Shown piece after piece: positions 55,518 through 64,000 of a DNA stretch of 64,000 nt. The notes under the pieces are model-generated. The model was not told where the DNA came from, made no database searches, and worked only from the letters and a program-made list of their open reading frames with translations. The position numbers and the translations under genes were made by a program. The stretch comes from Clostridia bacterium (lineage in GTDB: Bacteria; Bacillota; Clostridia; Oscillospirales; CAG-272): assembly GCA_017399305.1 (NCBI GenBank), contig JAFQDK010000042.1:62001-126000 (forward strand). Reading direction: 5' to 3'. How positions within the stretch are numbered: position 1 is the first letter of the stretch; each line of letters opens with the position of its first letter.

Positions 55518-56867
55518 TTGTCCACATTTTCCTATATCAATGACCTCGCAAGCAAGTGCGTGGAAAACAACAATATTGAATCTGACCAGTATTTAAAATA
55601 TGATGTAAAGCGCGGTCTTCGTGACCTTGACGGCAAAGGCGTGCTTACAGGTCTCACCGAGGTTTCGTCTATACACGGTACCAAAGAGGAGATGGGCTCC
55701 AAGGAATACTGTGACGGTGAACTTCGCTATCGCGGAATTGACATTGTTGACCTGACCGACGGTATCAATGCCGAAAACCGCTTTGGTTTTGAGGAGACTA
55801 TATATCTTCTTCTCGTCGGCAAACTTCCTTCTGCATCCGAGCTTAAAGAGTTCACAACACTGCTTGCATCATATCGCACACTCCCCGAAAACTTTGTGCG
55901 CGACATTATAATGCATGCACCGTCGGATGACCTTATGAATCTTCTCACCCGAAGCGTGCTTTCACTTTATTCCTACGATAAAAACGCAAATGACACTTCT
56001 ATCCCCAATGTAATGGCACAGTGTCTCCAGCTTATCTCGGTGCTTCCGATGATAACTCTGTATTCATATCATTCATACAATCATTTCATCAAGGGACATT
56101 CGCTCTATATCAACAACCCAAGCCACAGTCGCTCTATGGCGGAAAATATACTTCTTATGCTTCGCCGCGACAAAAAGTATACCGAGCTTGAAGCTAAAAT
56201 CCTTGACATCGCACTTATTCTTCATGCAGAGCATGGCGGCGGTAACAACTCCACGTTTACAAATCACGTTGTTACTTCGTCAGGTACAGATACGTATTCT
56301 GCAATGGCTGCATCCCTTTGCTCGCTTAAAGGTCCGCGCCACGGCGGTGCAAACATCAAGGTTACACAGATGTTTGCCGATATAAAGGATCATATCAAGG
56401 ATTGGTCAAGTGAAGAGGAAATCACTGCATACCTTAACAAAATTCTTGACAAACAGGCATTTGACCGCAAGGGACTTATCTACGGTATCGGTCATGCAGT
56501 TTATACTATGTCAGATCCTCGTGCTAAGATACTTAAAAAGCAGGTTGAAAAGCTTTCTGTTGAAAAAGGCAGACACGATGAGTTTGAACTTTATGCAAAG
56601 ATAGAAGAAATTGCTCCGAAGCTTATTTATGAGCGTCAGCAGGGACGCAAGCCTATCTGTGCAAACGTAGACTTTTACAGCGGTTTCCTTTATTCCATGC
56701 TTGGCATTCCCGAGGAACTTATTACTCCTTTGTTTGCTATTGCACGTATAGCAGGCTGGAGTGCACATCGCATGGAGGAACTTATCAATAACGGTAAGAT
56801 TATCCGTCCTGCGTATATGGGTGTACAGCCTGATGGAGAGTACATTCCGCTTACTTACAGAAAATAA
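55518..56867 (+). CDS. gltA: Citrate synthase
   Basis: Condenses oxaloacetate and acetyl-CoA. The 449-residue protein has catalytic His in ILHAEHGGGNNST, a second in the GIGHAVYTMSDPRA stretch, and the catalytic Asp in NVDFYSGFLYSMLGIP. GPRHGGANIK is also standard. The start is TTG at 55518, preceded by AAAGGAG; no ATG fits the family N-terminus. It follows icd after 13 nt and closes the operon; expression of all three would give 2-oxoglutarate for glutamate and thus for IlvE. Confidence 0.95.
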   Translation: MSTFSYINDLASKCVENNNIESDQYLKYDVKRGLRDLDGKGVLTGLTEVSSIHGTKEEMGSKEYCDGELRYRGIDIVDLTDGINAENRFGFEETIYLLLVGKLPSASELKEFTTLLASYRTLPENFVRDIIMHAPSDDLMNLLTRSVLSLYSYDKNANDTSIPNVMAQCLQLISVLPMITLYSYHSYNHFIKGHSLYINNPSHSRSMAENILLMLRRDKKYTELEAKILDIALILHAEHGGGNNSTFTNHVVTSSGTDTYSAMAASLCSLKGPRHGGANIKVTQMFADIKDHIKDWSSEEEITAYLNKILDKQAFDRKGLIYGIGHAVYTMSDPRAKILKKQVEKLSVEKGRHDEFELYAKIEEIAPKLIYERQQGRKPICANVDFYSGFLYSMLGIPEELITPLFAIARIAGWSAHRMEELINNGKIIRPAYMGVQPDGEYIPLTYRK

Positions 56868-56873
56868 TCAAAA

Positions 56874-56908
56874 GCAAAGTGCCGTCCTTTTAAAGGACGG
56901 CACTTTGC
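56874..56908 (+). terminator. Strong stem after gltA, no U-tract
   Basis: GCAAAGTGCCGTCCTTT pairs with AAAGGACGGCACTTTGC. The following bases are CAAATCT, so termination may need other factors or the stem may stabilise the 3' end. Confidence 0.65.
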
Positions 56909-57026
56909 TCAAATCTTATAAGGGTGGGATATTTAATATCCCTATAATAAATATAACATTTTATCAAACACGATTGCAATGTGATTTATGATACACTTTT
57001 GCATTTTCCGATACTGATACAATAAA

Positions 57027-57056
57027 AAAAGCGGAAGTCATTAGACTTCCGCTTTT
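57027..57056 (-). terminator. Terminator of the SLH protein gene
   Basis: AAAAGCGGAAGTC and GACTTCCGCTTTT arms, loop ATTA, with an A-run on the plus strand. Confidence 0.9.
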
Positions 57057-57063
57057 AATTAGC

Positions 57064-58755
57064 TTATTTCCAGGTCTTGTTGGGGAGAATAGCAGTCCAT
57101 GTTTCGTTGAAGCCGTCTGCCTGACGTACAAAGTCATGAGAGTTGGTAGCTTCAAGTACGATGTAGTAGAACCATTCATCGCCCTTCATGTCGATCCAAA
57201 CGCGAGTATCTGCATGGAGACCTTCCTTGTTTACGTGACGTCCGAGAACGTTGTTAACAAGAGTCATAGCTTCTGCACGTGTGATATATGCGTCGGGTTT
57301 GAATGAGCCGTCCGGATAACCGTTGATCCAACCTGCGGTTGCAGCCTTGAGGATGTAGTTTTCAGCCCAGTGACCGCTGATGTCGGAGAAAGAGGAGCCG
57401 GAAGTGTCCATGAGACTTGCAAAGCGAACTGCCATGGTAGCAAACTCGGCACGGGTGATAGGAGCTTCGGGGTCGAACTTGCCGCCCGGACGTCCTACAA
57501 CATATCCGCCGTTTGCCATGGTGGAGATAGCGCTGTTAGACCATCTTTCGGTTGCAATATCGCTGAAATTATTTTCAAGAGTGAAGATGCTGTCGCGAAC
57601 TTCATCACGGAGCAAACGGTAGAAGATCATAGTTGCTTCTTCACGTGTGATGTTTCTTTCGGGACGAACGGTTTCGTCAGGGTAACCGATGATATAAGCA
57701 AAGTGATCATCGGTGATAAGAGTATCACTTACCCAGTGACCATATACAACAGTGTCTTTGTAGATGCTGATGCTGGTTTCAATCTTATCCTTAAGTTCGC
57801 TGTCGCGATACCAACCATGGAAGGTGTAGCCGGGCTTTACAGGAGCGGGAAGCTCGCTAGCCTTAACAGTACCTCTTACATACATTGGGTCGATCTCGTC
57901 GGTCTTTCCGTCGATGTTAAATGAAAGCTTGTAAACTTCATCATCACTCGGAGGTGTGGACGAGGGTCTTTTAAGAGTTGCACGAACAGTGTCGGTGAAG
58001 AAGTGTACACGGTCGGATGCAGGGTCAAAGGTTGCACCTATCTGGAAAGCGGTATAGCCGTCCATGGAACCGGTAACGGTGAGCGCGCCGGTGAACTTGT
58101 TGGGGATAACATCTTCAACTGTGTAGGTAAGCTCGTTGAGATAGGTACCATTTGTTACACCATCGTAGAGCGCCTGCTCCATGATGCCCTCTGTGCCATC
58201 GTTGTCAGCATCCTTGATAGCAATAGTGATTGTCAGAATCTTGAAATTGCCGTCAACAGCAACTGTTCTGCCAACTTCTTCAAAGAGATTTGAAGCTTCT
58301 GCATTGAAACCGTACATATCGTTGCGGTTTTCAACGAGGTGCGCGTCAAGCTCAGCGCCGGAAAGCTGAGCAGGGAATTTGATAGTAACAATAAACTGTC
58401 CGGTTACAGGCCACTCGTTGAAATGCGCTCTGAGAGTGTTTTCAAGAGCAGTGTTTGTGCCGGCGATGTCTTTGATAAGGCTTTCGCCGTACTCGTACCA
58501 CTCAGTGATAGCGTTCTTTATAGGATTGGTAGTGAGCACTGTGTGGTAGTCAACAGGCTCGGTCATCTGTGCAGTCTGAAGGGTCAGTGAACTGCCGGAT
58601 GTTGTCCAGCTTGCATCTGTACCGTCTCTGCGCACCTGCATTTTCGCAGGAACTTTAACTTCGTTTGAGGGAATATCGTTCGCAGCGAAAATAGAGGGTA
58701 CAAGTACGATTACCATCATCAATGCAAGCAGAATTGTAAGTATTCTCTTAGTCAT
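57064..58755 (-). CDS. S-layer homology (SLH) domain surface protein
   Basis: A 563-residue exported protein: signal peptide (1-25, MTKRILTILLALMM... FAA), a novel beta-rich N-terminal region (about 30-270), a Listeria-Bacteroides (Flg_new/InlB B) repeat at about 290-345 (PVKPGYTFHGWY, YGHWV), and three SLH domains at about 345-540 (GYPDETVRPERNITREEA, GRPGGKFDPEAPITRAE, GYPDGSFKPDAYITRAE). SLH domains usually bind pyruvylated secondary wall polymer, non-covalently attaching the protein to the cell wall. It is 38 nt downstream of the membrane-anchored coiled-coil gene and probably cotranscribed. Confidence 0.9.
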   Translation of the reverse strand: MTKRILTILLALMMVIVLVPSIFAANDIPSNEVKVPAKMQVRRDGTDASWTTSGSSLTLQTAQMTEPVDYHTVLTTNPIKNAITEWYEYGESLIKDIAGTNTALENTLRAHFNEWPVTGQFIVTIKFPAQLSGAELDAHLVENRNDMYGFNAEASNLFEEVGRTVAVDGNFKILTITIAIKDADNDGTEGIMEQALYDGVTNGTYLNELTYTVEDVIPNKFTGALTVTGSMDGYTAFQIGATFDPASDRVHFFTDTVRATLKRPSSTPPSDDEVYKLSFNIDGKTDEIDPMYVRGTVKASELPAPVKPGYTFHGWYRDSELKDKIETSISIYKDTVVYGHWVSDTLITDDHFAYIIGYPDETVRPERNITREEATMIFYRLLRDEVRDSIFTLENNFSDIATERWSNSAISTMANGGYVVGRPGGKFDPEAPITRAEFATMAVRFASLMDTSGSSFSDISGHWAENYILKAATAGWINGYPDGSFKPDAYITRAEAMTLVNNVLGRHVNKEGLHADTRVWIDMKGDEWFYYIVLEATNSHDFVRQADGFNETWTAILPNKTWK

Positions 58756-58793
58756 GATAGTCTCTTCCTTTTCGAAAAATTTATTTAAATTTT

Positions 58794-59798
58794 TTAATTC
58801 AGTTTGGACGAATATTGATTGTATAGTTCAGTCTTCTTGATTTCTTTTTGCTCGTTATAGGTCTTTTGTATCTCGTTAATTATTTCTGTGCTCATTCCGA
58901 GATCGTTTAACAAGCCTTTGAGCTCAGCAAGCAATGTTCTCATTTTAGCATCACATTCTGCTTCAAGCGCGTTACCCTTTGGAATGAGGTATCTCTCGAC
59001 AACTCTCATCTTGCCTTGCAAATTGTGTTGGTTCTTCGGCAGGGCTATATATGTCGCTTTTGCATCTTTGATAAGCTGATCAATCTTGTTGAGGTATGTT
59101 GCACGCAGCAAGTATATTTCTGCAATGATCTCATCAATGCGATTGCGCTTTGCCGTATCCTGCTCAGGCGTACCGTTTGAACTTGGCTTCTTTGTTGTCT
59201 GAGGTTTCGCGGCAGGTGTTTTTGATGAGGTTGTTGTCTGCGGTTTTATTGCAACAGATACTGACGGTGAAGGCTTGTTTCCTGATGAGATCGGTTTGCC
59301 GTTTTTTTCTGTAACGGTAATCTTGGTGGTAGCTTTTGTAGTGGACTGCGGTTCGTTAGTGTCGGTTTTTGAATCCGGAACCGAAGTGGTTTCAAAAGCT
59401 GAAACCGTATCAGCAGTTGTAAGCGGATCAGTAGCTAAAGCAGGATCGTTTTCCGTGGAGTCTGCTACATCAGCGGTCGTTGAAGCCGTCTCACCTTTTA
59501 TAAGTGCAAGTGCATCTTCGGGTGAAAGGTCACCGCTTGCAAGCAATTTACGTTCTTCGTCGGTAAGATCACGCATTGTTGCCACTGCAATCTCTTCAAG
59601 AAGATCCTGAGTCTTTTTATCATTCTCAATTCTTTGAGATTCAATTGCCTCAGGAGTTGTGTTCATCGCCTTATATAAAATTCTTATTTCGTCGCCGAAT
59701 ATTATAAGAACACAACCGATGATCAATACCAAAACCAGCAAAATAGATAGCAGAATGTTACGCACCAGGTGTTTCTTTTTCTTTGGTGTGTTTTCCAT
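58794..59798 (-). CDS. Membrane-anchored protein with Thr-rich spacer and helical C-terminus
   Basis: A 334-residue protein with a single N-terminal transmembrane helix (about 12-34) after a Lys-rich start (MENTPKKKKH), so the rest is outside the cell. A Thr/Ser/Pro-rich spacer (about 105-215) is followed by a helical domain rich in charged residues (EIIAEIYLLRATYLNKID...), likely coiled coil. No catalytic motif. It is the gene before the SLH protein; the two may form a surface pair, with the spacer crossing the wall. Ribosome site GAGGAG is 14 nt away, a little long. Confidence 0.75.
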   Translation of the reverse strand: MENTPKKKKHLVRNILLSILLVLVLIIGCVLIIFGDEIRILYKAMNTTPEAIESQRIENDKKTQDLLEEIAVATMRDLTDEERKLLASGDLSPEDALALIKGETASTTADVADSTENDPALATDPLTTADTVSAFETTSVPDSKTDTNEPQSTTKATTKITVTEKNGKPISSGNKPSPSVSVAIKPQTTTSSKTPAAKPQTTKKPSSNGTPEQDTAKRNRIDEIIAEIYLLRATYLNKIDQLIKDAKATYIALPKNQHNLQGKMRVVERYLIPKGNALEAECDAKMRTLLAELKGLLNDLGMSTEIINEIQKTYNEQKEIKKTELYNQYSSKLN

Positions 59799-59910
59799 TT
59801 TTTATGGGTATTCTCCTCTAAAATACTACTATGACATAATAATGCAGTATGTGTATATTATATTCTCTTTATGCCTAAATGTCAATAGAAAAATGCTTTA
59901 GTAAATGTAA

Positions 59911-59936
59911 AAAACGCCGAATTAATTCGGCGTTTT
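59911..59936 (-). terminator. Terminator of the AraC-type regulator gene
   Basis: Perfect 26-bp palindrome with A-run on the left: arms AAAACGCCGAATT and AATTCGGCGTTTT. Confidence 0.85.
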
Positions 59937-59937
59937 A

Positions 59938-60804
59938 CTATTTTCCTTTTCTGCGGCGGTATTCATCGGGAGAAACTCCGAGTTTCTTTTTGAATGAAGA
60001 TGAGAAGTGCTGCGAACTTGAAAAATTAAGTACATCTGCAATTTCGGCAATACTATACATGTTATCCTCAAGCATGGTGCATGCTGCTTGCATCTTTCTT
60101 TGCAGAATATATTGCTTGGGCGTGTAGCCGTATTTTTCGCTGAATATACTTATGATGTATGATTTGTTAAGATAAAAATGCTGAGCGATATCATCAAGCG
60201 TTACGTTGTATGACAGACCTGAGTCGATGTAGTCTTTGATACGTTCTGCTGTGCTGACGGTTGCACGCTGTACCTTGCGGTGTTCGGTAGCCGCCGTGAT
60301 CAGCATTTCGCACATGATTTTGGCGCACTCGGTCATAATGACGTCGGAATTGTCAACGTTCACATCTGAAAGCAGATCACGCAGACGTTCAAAATAAACC
60401 AGCGTTTGTGACTCTGGAATAACTATTGCACCATCGGTAAGACCGTATGCATTTACAACTCCGTCGAGAAGTCGACCGCTGACATTGATCCAGATTTTGC
60501 TGTATGGATCTTCTTGGTCAGAATAGTATAGATGTGAGTGCAGTCTGTTCAAAAAATAAAAATCACCTTTTTGAACAGTGAACTTTTTTCCGTCACATTC
60601 TATATGGCCTTTTCCTCCGAGCACATATTCTAAAACATATATACTTTTAGTATCAGTTTTCACGCGGGTTCGCTCAACGAGATAAGTAGGGCAAGGAAAG
60701 TTTTTTCCCATGCTTTCAATAAAGAAGATATTGTTTTTGCTATAGTCGCCGCTTGCACGATATATAAAACTCACGATGCCGCTTACGATTCTTGACAAAA
60801 CCAT
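59938..60804 (-). CDS. AraC-family transcriptional regulator
   Basis: A 288-residue regulator with an N-terminal cupin-like ligand domain (YVLEYVLGGKGHIECDGKKF, the RHSHLYYSDQEDPYSK stretch) and two C-terminal helix-turn-helix motifs (VTLDDIAQHFYLNKSYIISIF; EIADVLNFSSSQHFSSSF) with the AraC signature. AraC proteins of this shape commonly control carbohydrate-utilisation genes in Clostridia, but no such operon adjoins. The ATG directly follows a GTAGGTG. Effector and targets are unknown. Confidence 0.92.
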   Translation of the reverse strand: MVLSRIVSGIVSFIYRASGDYSKNNIFFIESMGKNFPCPTYLVERTRVKTDTKSIYVLEYVLGGKGHIECDGKKFTVQKGDFYFLNRLHSHLYYSDQEDPYSKIWINVSGRLLDGVVNAYGLTDGAIVIPESQTLVYFERLRDLLSDVNVDNSDVIMTECAKIMCEMLITAATEHRKVQRATVSTAERIKDYIDSGLSYNVTLDDIAQHFYLNKSYIISIFSEKYGYTPKQYILQRKMQAACTMLEDNMYSIAEIADVLNFSSSQHFSSSFKKKLGVSPDEYRRRKGK

Positions 60805-60892
60805 CACCTACACTTTTTGTACATTAATTTTATTATAAAACCGCACATCAGACTTGTCAATATAATCTATAAAATTTGTACAAAATGTCGAA

Positions 60893-60930
60893 AAAGAATA
60901 AACGACTGCAGATGCAGTCGTTTATTCTTT
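60893..60930 (-). terminator. Terminator overlapping the end of the XRE gene
   Basis: Perfect 18-bp arms AAAGAATAAACGACTGCA and TGCAGTCGTTTATTCTTT with GA loop. The stop of the minus-strand XRE gene lies within the right arm. Confidence 0.8.
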
Positions 60931-61254
60931 GTTCTGAGTCAGTTGTAGTTCTATCAGACTTACAATAAGTCGCTTTTGTTCTTTAGACAACTGCGAGAAT
61001 TTTTTAGTAAAGTCATCCGCAAGATAGTTGTTTTGATCTGCTGAGATACCTGTTATGAAATATGAGATATCACAATCAAGTATGGTACTTATGCGACAAA
61101 GTAGATCTAAGCTTATTTTTGTAGCGCCTCTTTCTACTTGGCTTACATATCCTACAGTTACATCAAGCTTTTCTGAAAGATGATCTTGCGTTAATTTGCG
61201 AGATTTTCTCTTGATTTTTATTCGGTTTCCTATTGCTTTGTAATCAACACTCAT
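60922..61254 (-). CDS. XRE-family transcriptional regulator
   Basis: A 110-residue DNA-binding protein: HTH_3 domain at about 8-66 (KRKSRKLTQDHLSEKLDVTVGYVSQVERG) and a short charged tail that could be a dimerisation helix. It is divergent from the RCC1 gene. An inverted repeat AACTATAAA/TTTATAGTT between them (61287-61327) is a candidate operator, so it may regulate itself and the RCC1 gene. No toxin or phage partner is seen. Ribosome site AGGTGTT is modest. Confidence 0.88.
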   Translation of the reverse strand: MSVDYKAIGNRIKIKRKSRKLTQDHLSEKLDVTVGYVSQVERGATKISLDLLCRISTILDCDISYFITGISADQNNYLADDFTKKFSQLSKEQKRLIVSLIELQLTQNKE

Positions 61255-61286
61255 AATAACACCTCTGTGTATATTCTTGCAGTAAT

Positions 61287-61363
61287 AACTATAAAAATAC
61301 AGACGTTTTCGACTGAAATTTATAGTTTTCTATGTTGATTTTTGGATAATTATACTATATAAT
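61287..61363 (+). promoter_or_regulatory. Promoter of the RCC1 gene with candidate XRE operator
   Basis: TTGATT (61335), 17-nt spacer, TATAAT (61358). The inverted repeat AACTATAAA (61287) and TTTATAGTT (61319) is just upstream of the -35. Confidence 0.6.
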
Positions 61364-61415
61364 ATTGTCAATAACTTCCGCATGGAAGGTATGAATTGTT
61401 TATATGGAGGCTATG

Positions 61416-62906
61416 ATGAAAAAAGTTTTATCAGTTTTAGTAACAATTGCAGTATTAACTGCTTTGCTTGTGTTGACCTCTTTTGCAAATGAAGCGAAGT
61501 TGCCGATGGTGTATGCAGGTTATAATTTTGCAGCGGCGATTAATACCAATGGTGATCTTTTTACTTGGGGAGATAATTATTATGGTCAGTTAGGAGATGG
61601 CTCGTCTGACAGAACTACTCCCAAAAAAGTGATGAGCAACGTTAAAATGGCGGCGGTAGGCCATGGTACAGATTATTATATGCTGGCTTTGAAAAATGAT
61701 GGCACGCTTTGGGCATGGGGTGAATGCGGTCCTTTGAATTTGGATAGCAAAAAGCCGATAAGAATTGCTACTAATGTTGCATCGGTAAAGGTTAGTGGTG
61801 CATCTGTCTTTATTATAAAAAATGACAACACTCTGTGGGCGTGTGGATACAATGGAGACAGCAATCTTGGAATAGGTATGGGCTTGCCAGGCGATAAGGT
61901 AACTAGTTTTACGAAAGTTTTAACCAATGTAAAAGAAATTTTTGTTGATCCGTTGTACTCTGCCGCTTTTGCATTAAAGAAAGACGGAACACTTTGGGCA
62001 TGGGGAGATAGAATAGACGAAGATCTCATGGCATCTTATCATTCGCCCGAAGACTACGGAAGACAAGACTTTGATACAATGTATATGGCAAGTCAAATTG
62101 ATGAAAAAATCGCAGAATGTATGTTTTATGATCATGTTTTATACTGTAAAAGAACTACAGGCGGTTTGATATCTTATAGGTATGCTCCAAGCCCATACAA
62201 CAAAGATTATTATATGTATTCGCGCAGTAATAGTAGTTTTTCCTATCCTGTAAAATTCAGAATTAGATACGGGGAATACACGTTAGAGACTGATGCTACC
62301 GGCAATAAACTTAAGGCCACGGGCGGTATGTATGAATACGGTAGCAGCTTGGCTGTATCAAACGGAAGTGTAGTGCTTGACAATTTCTATTATGCGACTT
62401 TGTCAGGCGAAACATATACTTATGCAATGGCTATTACCAAAGACGGAAATCTTTGGGCATGGGGATATAACTACGATGGCAGACTTGGTATCGGAAACAA
62501 AGTTGACCAAAATAAACCTGTTAAGGTCATGAATCTCGGTGCACCTAATGCAGAAGCAAAGGTAATTGTAAAAATCAACGGAAGCACCGTTACATTTGCA
62601 GACCAGAAGCCTGTTATCGAGGGAGGACGTACCCTTGTTCCTGTAAGAGCTGCTATGGAAAAAGCAGGGGCAACTGTATCATGGGATGGTGCAACAAGTA
62701 CCTCTATTATCAAGAAAGGCGGCACTACAGTTAAGCTCACTATCGGTAGCAGTACAATGTATGTCAACGGCAGAGCAGTTACACTTGATGTTCCGGCAAA
62801 GATTATAAACAATCGTACACTTATTCCTCTTCGTGCTGTGGCTGAAGCGCTTAACGGCAAAGTTTCGTGGGATGCATCAACATCCACCGCGAATATTACA
62901 TTTTAA
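61416..62906 (+). CDS. Secreted RCC1-repeat protein with copper-amine-oxidase-N-like C-terminal domain
   Basis: A 496-residue exported protein. After a signal peptide (ending SFA) comes a beta-propeller of RCC1 repeats at about 30-385, recognisable by LFTWGDNYYGQLGDGS, LWAWGECG, LWACGYNGDSNLGIG, LWAWGYNYDGRLGIGN. The C-terminal 110 residues are a copper amine oxidase N-terminal-like domain (PF07833: KPVIEGGRTLVPVRAAMEKAGATV, NNRTLIPLRAVAEAL), a known surface-binding module in Clostridia. The ATG at 61416 is chosen because GGAGG lies 5 nt upstream. Role is likely structural or adhesive. Followed by two more genes on the same strand. Confidence 0.85.
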   Translation: MKKVLSVLVTIAVLTALLVLTSFANEAKLPMVYAGYNFAAAINTNGDLFTWGDNYYGQLGDGSSDRTTPKKVMSNVKMAAVGHGTDYYMLALKNDGTLWAWGECGPLNLDSKKPIRIATNVASVKVSGASVFIIKNDNTLWACGYNGDSNLGIGMGLPGDKVTSFTKVLTNVKEIFVDPLYSAAFALKKDGTLWAWGDRIDEDLMASYHSPEDYGRQDFDTMYMASQIDEKIAECMFYDHVLYCKRTTGGLISYRYAPSPYNKDYYMYSRSNSSFSYPVKFRIRYGEYTLETDATGNKLKATGGMYEYGSSLAVSNGSVVLDNFYYATLSGETYTYAMAITKDGNLWAWGYNYDGRLGIGNKVDQNKPVKVMNLGAPNAEAKVIVKINGSTVTFADQKPVIEGGRTLVPVRAAMEKAGATVSWDGATSTSIIKKGGTTVKLTIGSSTMYVNGRAVTLDVPAKIINNRTLIPLRAVAEALNGKVSWDASTSTANITF

Positions 62907-62917
62907 AGGAGAAAAAT

Positions 62918-63835
62918 ATGAGTACGCTTAGAGATTATGTAGGCGAGGTGCTCAATGCCGAACTTACATGCTATACATATTATAACGCGATAAGAGAGTT
63001 TAAAGAGGAACGGAACAAGTATGATGTTCATTATACCGCCAACTCTCCGCAGCTTGAAGATGATTCTATAAGCGGCGAGGACATTATGGGTTCTCTGGTG
63101 GTAGGCTTGCTGTTTTGGCTTGGCGGATTTATAGCCATGGGAATTCTATTAGGTATGATGTTTGACTCTATTAAGAATTCCGTTAGTACCGAGTTTATCA
63201 TATTTATGATTTTTGGCTTTCCGGTTATTATAGCTATTGTCGGAATTGTGATCATGATTAAAAAAGATAAGAGTGCTGTTACGGAGAGAAATGAATACAA
63301 AATGCGCGAATATAATCGCGAACGCGAGCGCTGCAAACAAATCAATGCGGAGAATGATATTAAAGTAAGACGCATAGATGAACAGCTTGCTGAACTCAGA
63401 GCCGGTCAAAGCGTTGCTCGCAATCAGAGAGAAACGCTTTATAGCGTGGGTGTTATTCATAAGGATTACAGACATTTGTATCAAGTGGCAAAGATATTTG
63501 AATATCTTGACACCGGCATTTGCACATCTTTAGAAGGCTCGACAGGAGCGTATATACTTTGCAGGCAGGAAACTCGAATGGAAACGCTTGCCGATCTGTT
63601 GGTGCAGATAAGAAATGATATTCGCGAGTTGAAAGGTATTTGTTATTCTTTGTATGAAGGTATAAATACCGCCAATCAACAGATAGGAAAACTTTGCAGT
63701 AGCATGGATGAAACATTGCGCTTGCAAAGCAAGATAGAAAAAAACACGCAGATAACCGCGTACAATTCGCAGATTGCAGCAAATGAGGCAAGGATTCAAT
63801 CGGATATGATGATTTATTCCTCGTTGATAAATTGA
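62918..63835 (+). CDS. Hypothetical protein with two membrane helices and coiled coil
   Basis: A 305-residue protein not assigned to a family. Two hydrophobic segments at about 55-78 and 83-108 are followed by a long charged helical region (about 115-305, NEYKMREYNRERERCKQ; KVRRIDEQLAEL), likely coiled coil. The strong AAAGGAG decides the ATG at 62918. It is 11 nt downstream of the RCC1 gene and may be cotranscribed; the combination suggests a membrane partner for the secreted propeller, but this is inference. Confidence 0.7.
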   Translation: MSTLRDYVGEVLNAELTCYTYYNAIREFKEERNKYDVHYTANSPQLEDDSISGEDIMGSLVVGLLFWLGGFIAMGILLGMMFDSIKNSVSTEFIIFMIFGFPVIIAIVGIVIMIKKDKSAVTERNEYKMREYNRERERCKQINAENDIKVRRIDEQLAELRAGQSVARNQRETLYSVGVIHKDYRHLYQVAKIFEYLDTGICTSLEGSTGAYILCRQETRMETLADLLVQIRNDIRELKGICYSLYEGINTANQQIGKLCSSMDETLRLQSKIEKNTQITAYNSQIAANEARIQSDMMIYSSLIN

Positions 63836-63855
63836 GTTTTTATGTGTTATAGAAG

Positions 63856-63884
63856 CAAACCGCTCGATAGAGCGGTTTGTTTTA
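63856..63884 (+). terminator. Terminator after the coiled-coil membrane protein
   Basis: CAAACCGCTC and GAGCGGTTTG arms, GATA loop, T-run. Confidence 0.8.
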
Positions 63885-63896
63885 AAAGGAGAGAAT

Positions 63897-64000
63897 ATGA
63901 AAAAGGCAATTTGGCGTTTATTTATAATTGTTTTGCTTATATGTTTTTCGTTGCCATATTGCATGGCATATGATTATCAAGAAGGTGCTTTGGAATTCAA
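63897..64000 (+). CDS. Partial secreted protein (signal peptide only, runs off right edge)
   Basis: Only the first 34 codons are in the window: MKKAIWRLFIIVLLICFSLP, a typical signal peptide probably cleaved after CMA, then YDYQEGALEF. AAAGGAGAG precedes the ATG. Function cannot be stated. Confidence 0.6.
   Translation, partial: MKKAIWRLFIIVLLICFSLPYCMAYDYQEGALEF

Overview
The window looks like a chromosomal segment of an anaerobic Firmicute of class Clostridia, probably a gut or rumen Oscillospirales-type lineage. That placement is inferred from gene content: a B12 riboswitch driving an ECF transporter component, AdhE fermentation with a Rex-type operator, SLH and dockerin-like surface proteins, an acetyl-type MetA/MetY pair, DUF4430, DUF1538 and DUF6320 families, strong Shine-Dalgarno sequences and sigma-A promoters. 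No rRNA, tRNA, CRISPR array, prophage or transposase was found. The genes are mostly core metabolism with secreted or surface proteins at both ends.

Layout. 1-5.4 kb, minus strand: tmcAL, a DUF1294 membrane protein and a very long secreted GH43/FN3 enzyme whose C-terminus lies off the left edge. 5.5-7.5 kb, minus: gap and a WecG/TagA-type glycosyltransferase. 7.7-11.4 kb, plus: two tandem secreted EEP-fold hydrolases with half-dockerin tails, behind a leader terminator. 11.4-14.4 kb: an ABC importer. 14.5-17.6 kb: an esterase-acyltransferase fusion followed by a DUF6320 membrane protein. 17.7-19.3 kb: gpmI. 19.3-21.8 kb: a small XRE regulator with an operator-rich promoter, an ECF S component and a kinase-like gene; the last two appear to be transcribed as leaderless mRNAs.

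The centrepiece is 21.8-35.5 kb: one operon, ilvBNCD-leuACDB-ilvE-(DUF815 ATPase)-ilvA-ridA, holding the whole isoleucine/valine/leucine pathway. It is preceded by a consensus promoter, a 35-residue leader peptide with ten Ile/Val/Leu codons in twelve, a hairpin over those codons, an antiterminator pairing and a terminator: a complete ribosome-mediated attenuator where Firmicutes would usually carry a T-box.

35.5-52 kb: a lipoprotein, metY-metA, a cytosolic six-hairpin-glycosidase-like protein, dut and an M29 aminopeptidase, a cobalamin riboswitch with DUF4430 lipoprotein and ECF S component, an APH-like kinase, adhE under a Rex-like operator, a LysR regulator, and a double PII-like protein paired with a duplicated DUF1538 membrane protein. 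52-57 kb: acnA-icd-gltA, the oxidative citrate-to-2-oxoglutarate branch, which supplies amino-group chemistry for the ilv/leu pathway. 57-64 kb: an SLH surface protein and its membrane-anchored neighbour, AraC and XRE regulators, and an RCC1-repeat secreted protein with a copper-amine-oxidase-N-like tail.

A 224-bp non-coding repeat with short terminal inverted repeats and internal hairpins occurs three times (16.6, 19.8 and 35.5 kb). It behaves like a MITE. The strongest candidates for under-described biology are the ilv attenuator, the PII-like/DUF1538 pair, the esterase-acyltransferase/DUF6320 pair, the leaderless gene pair and the 224-bp repeat.
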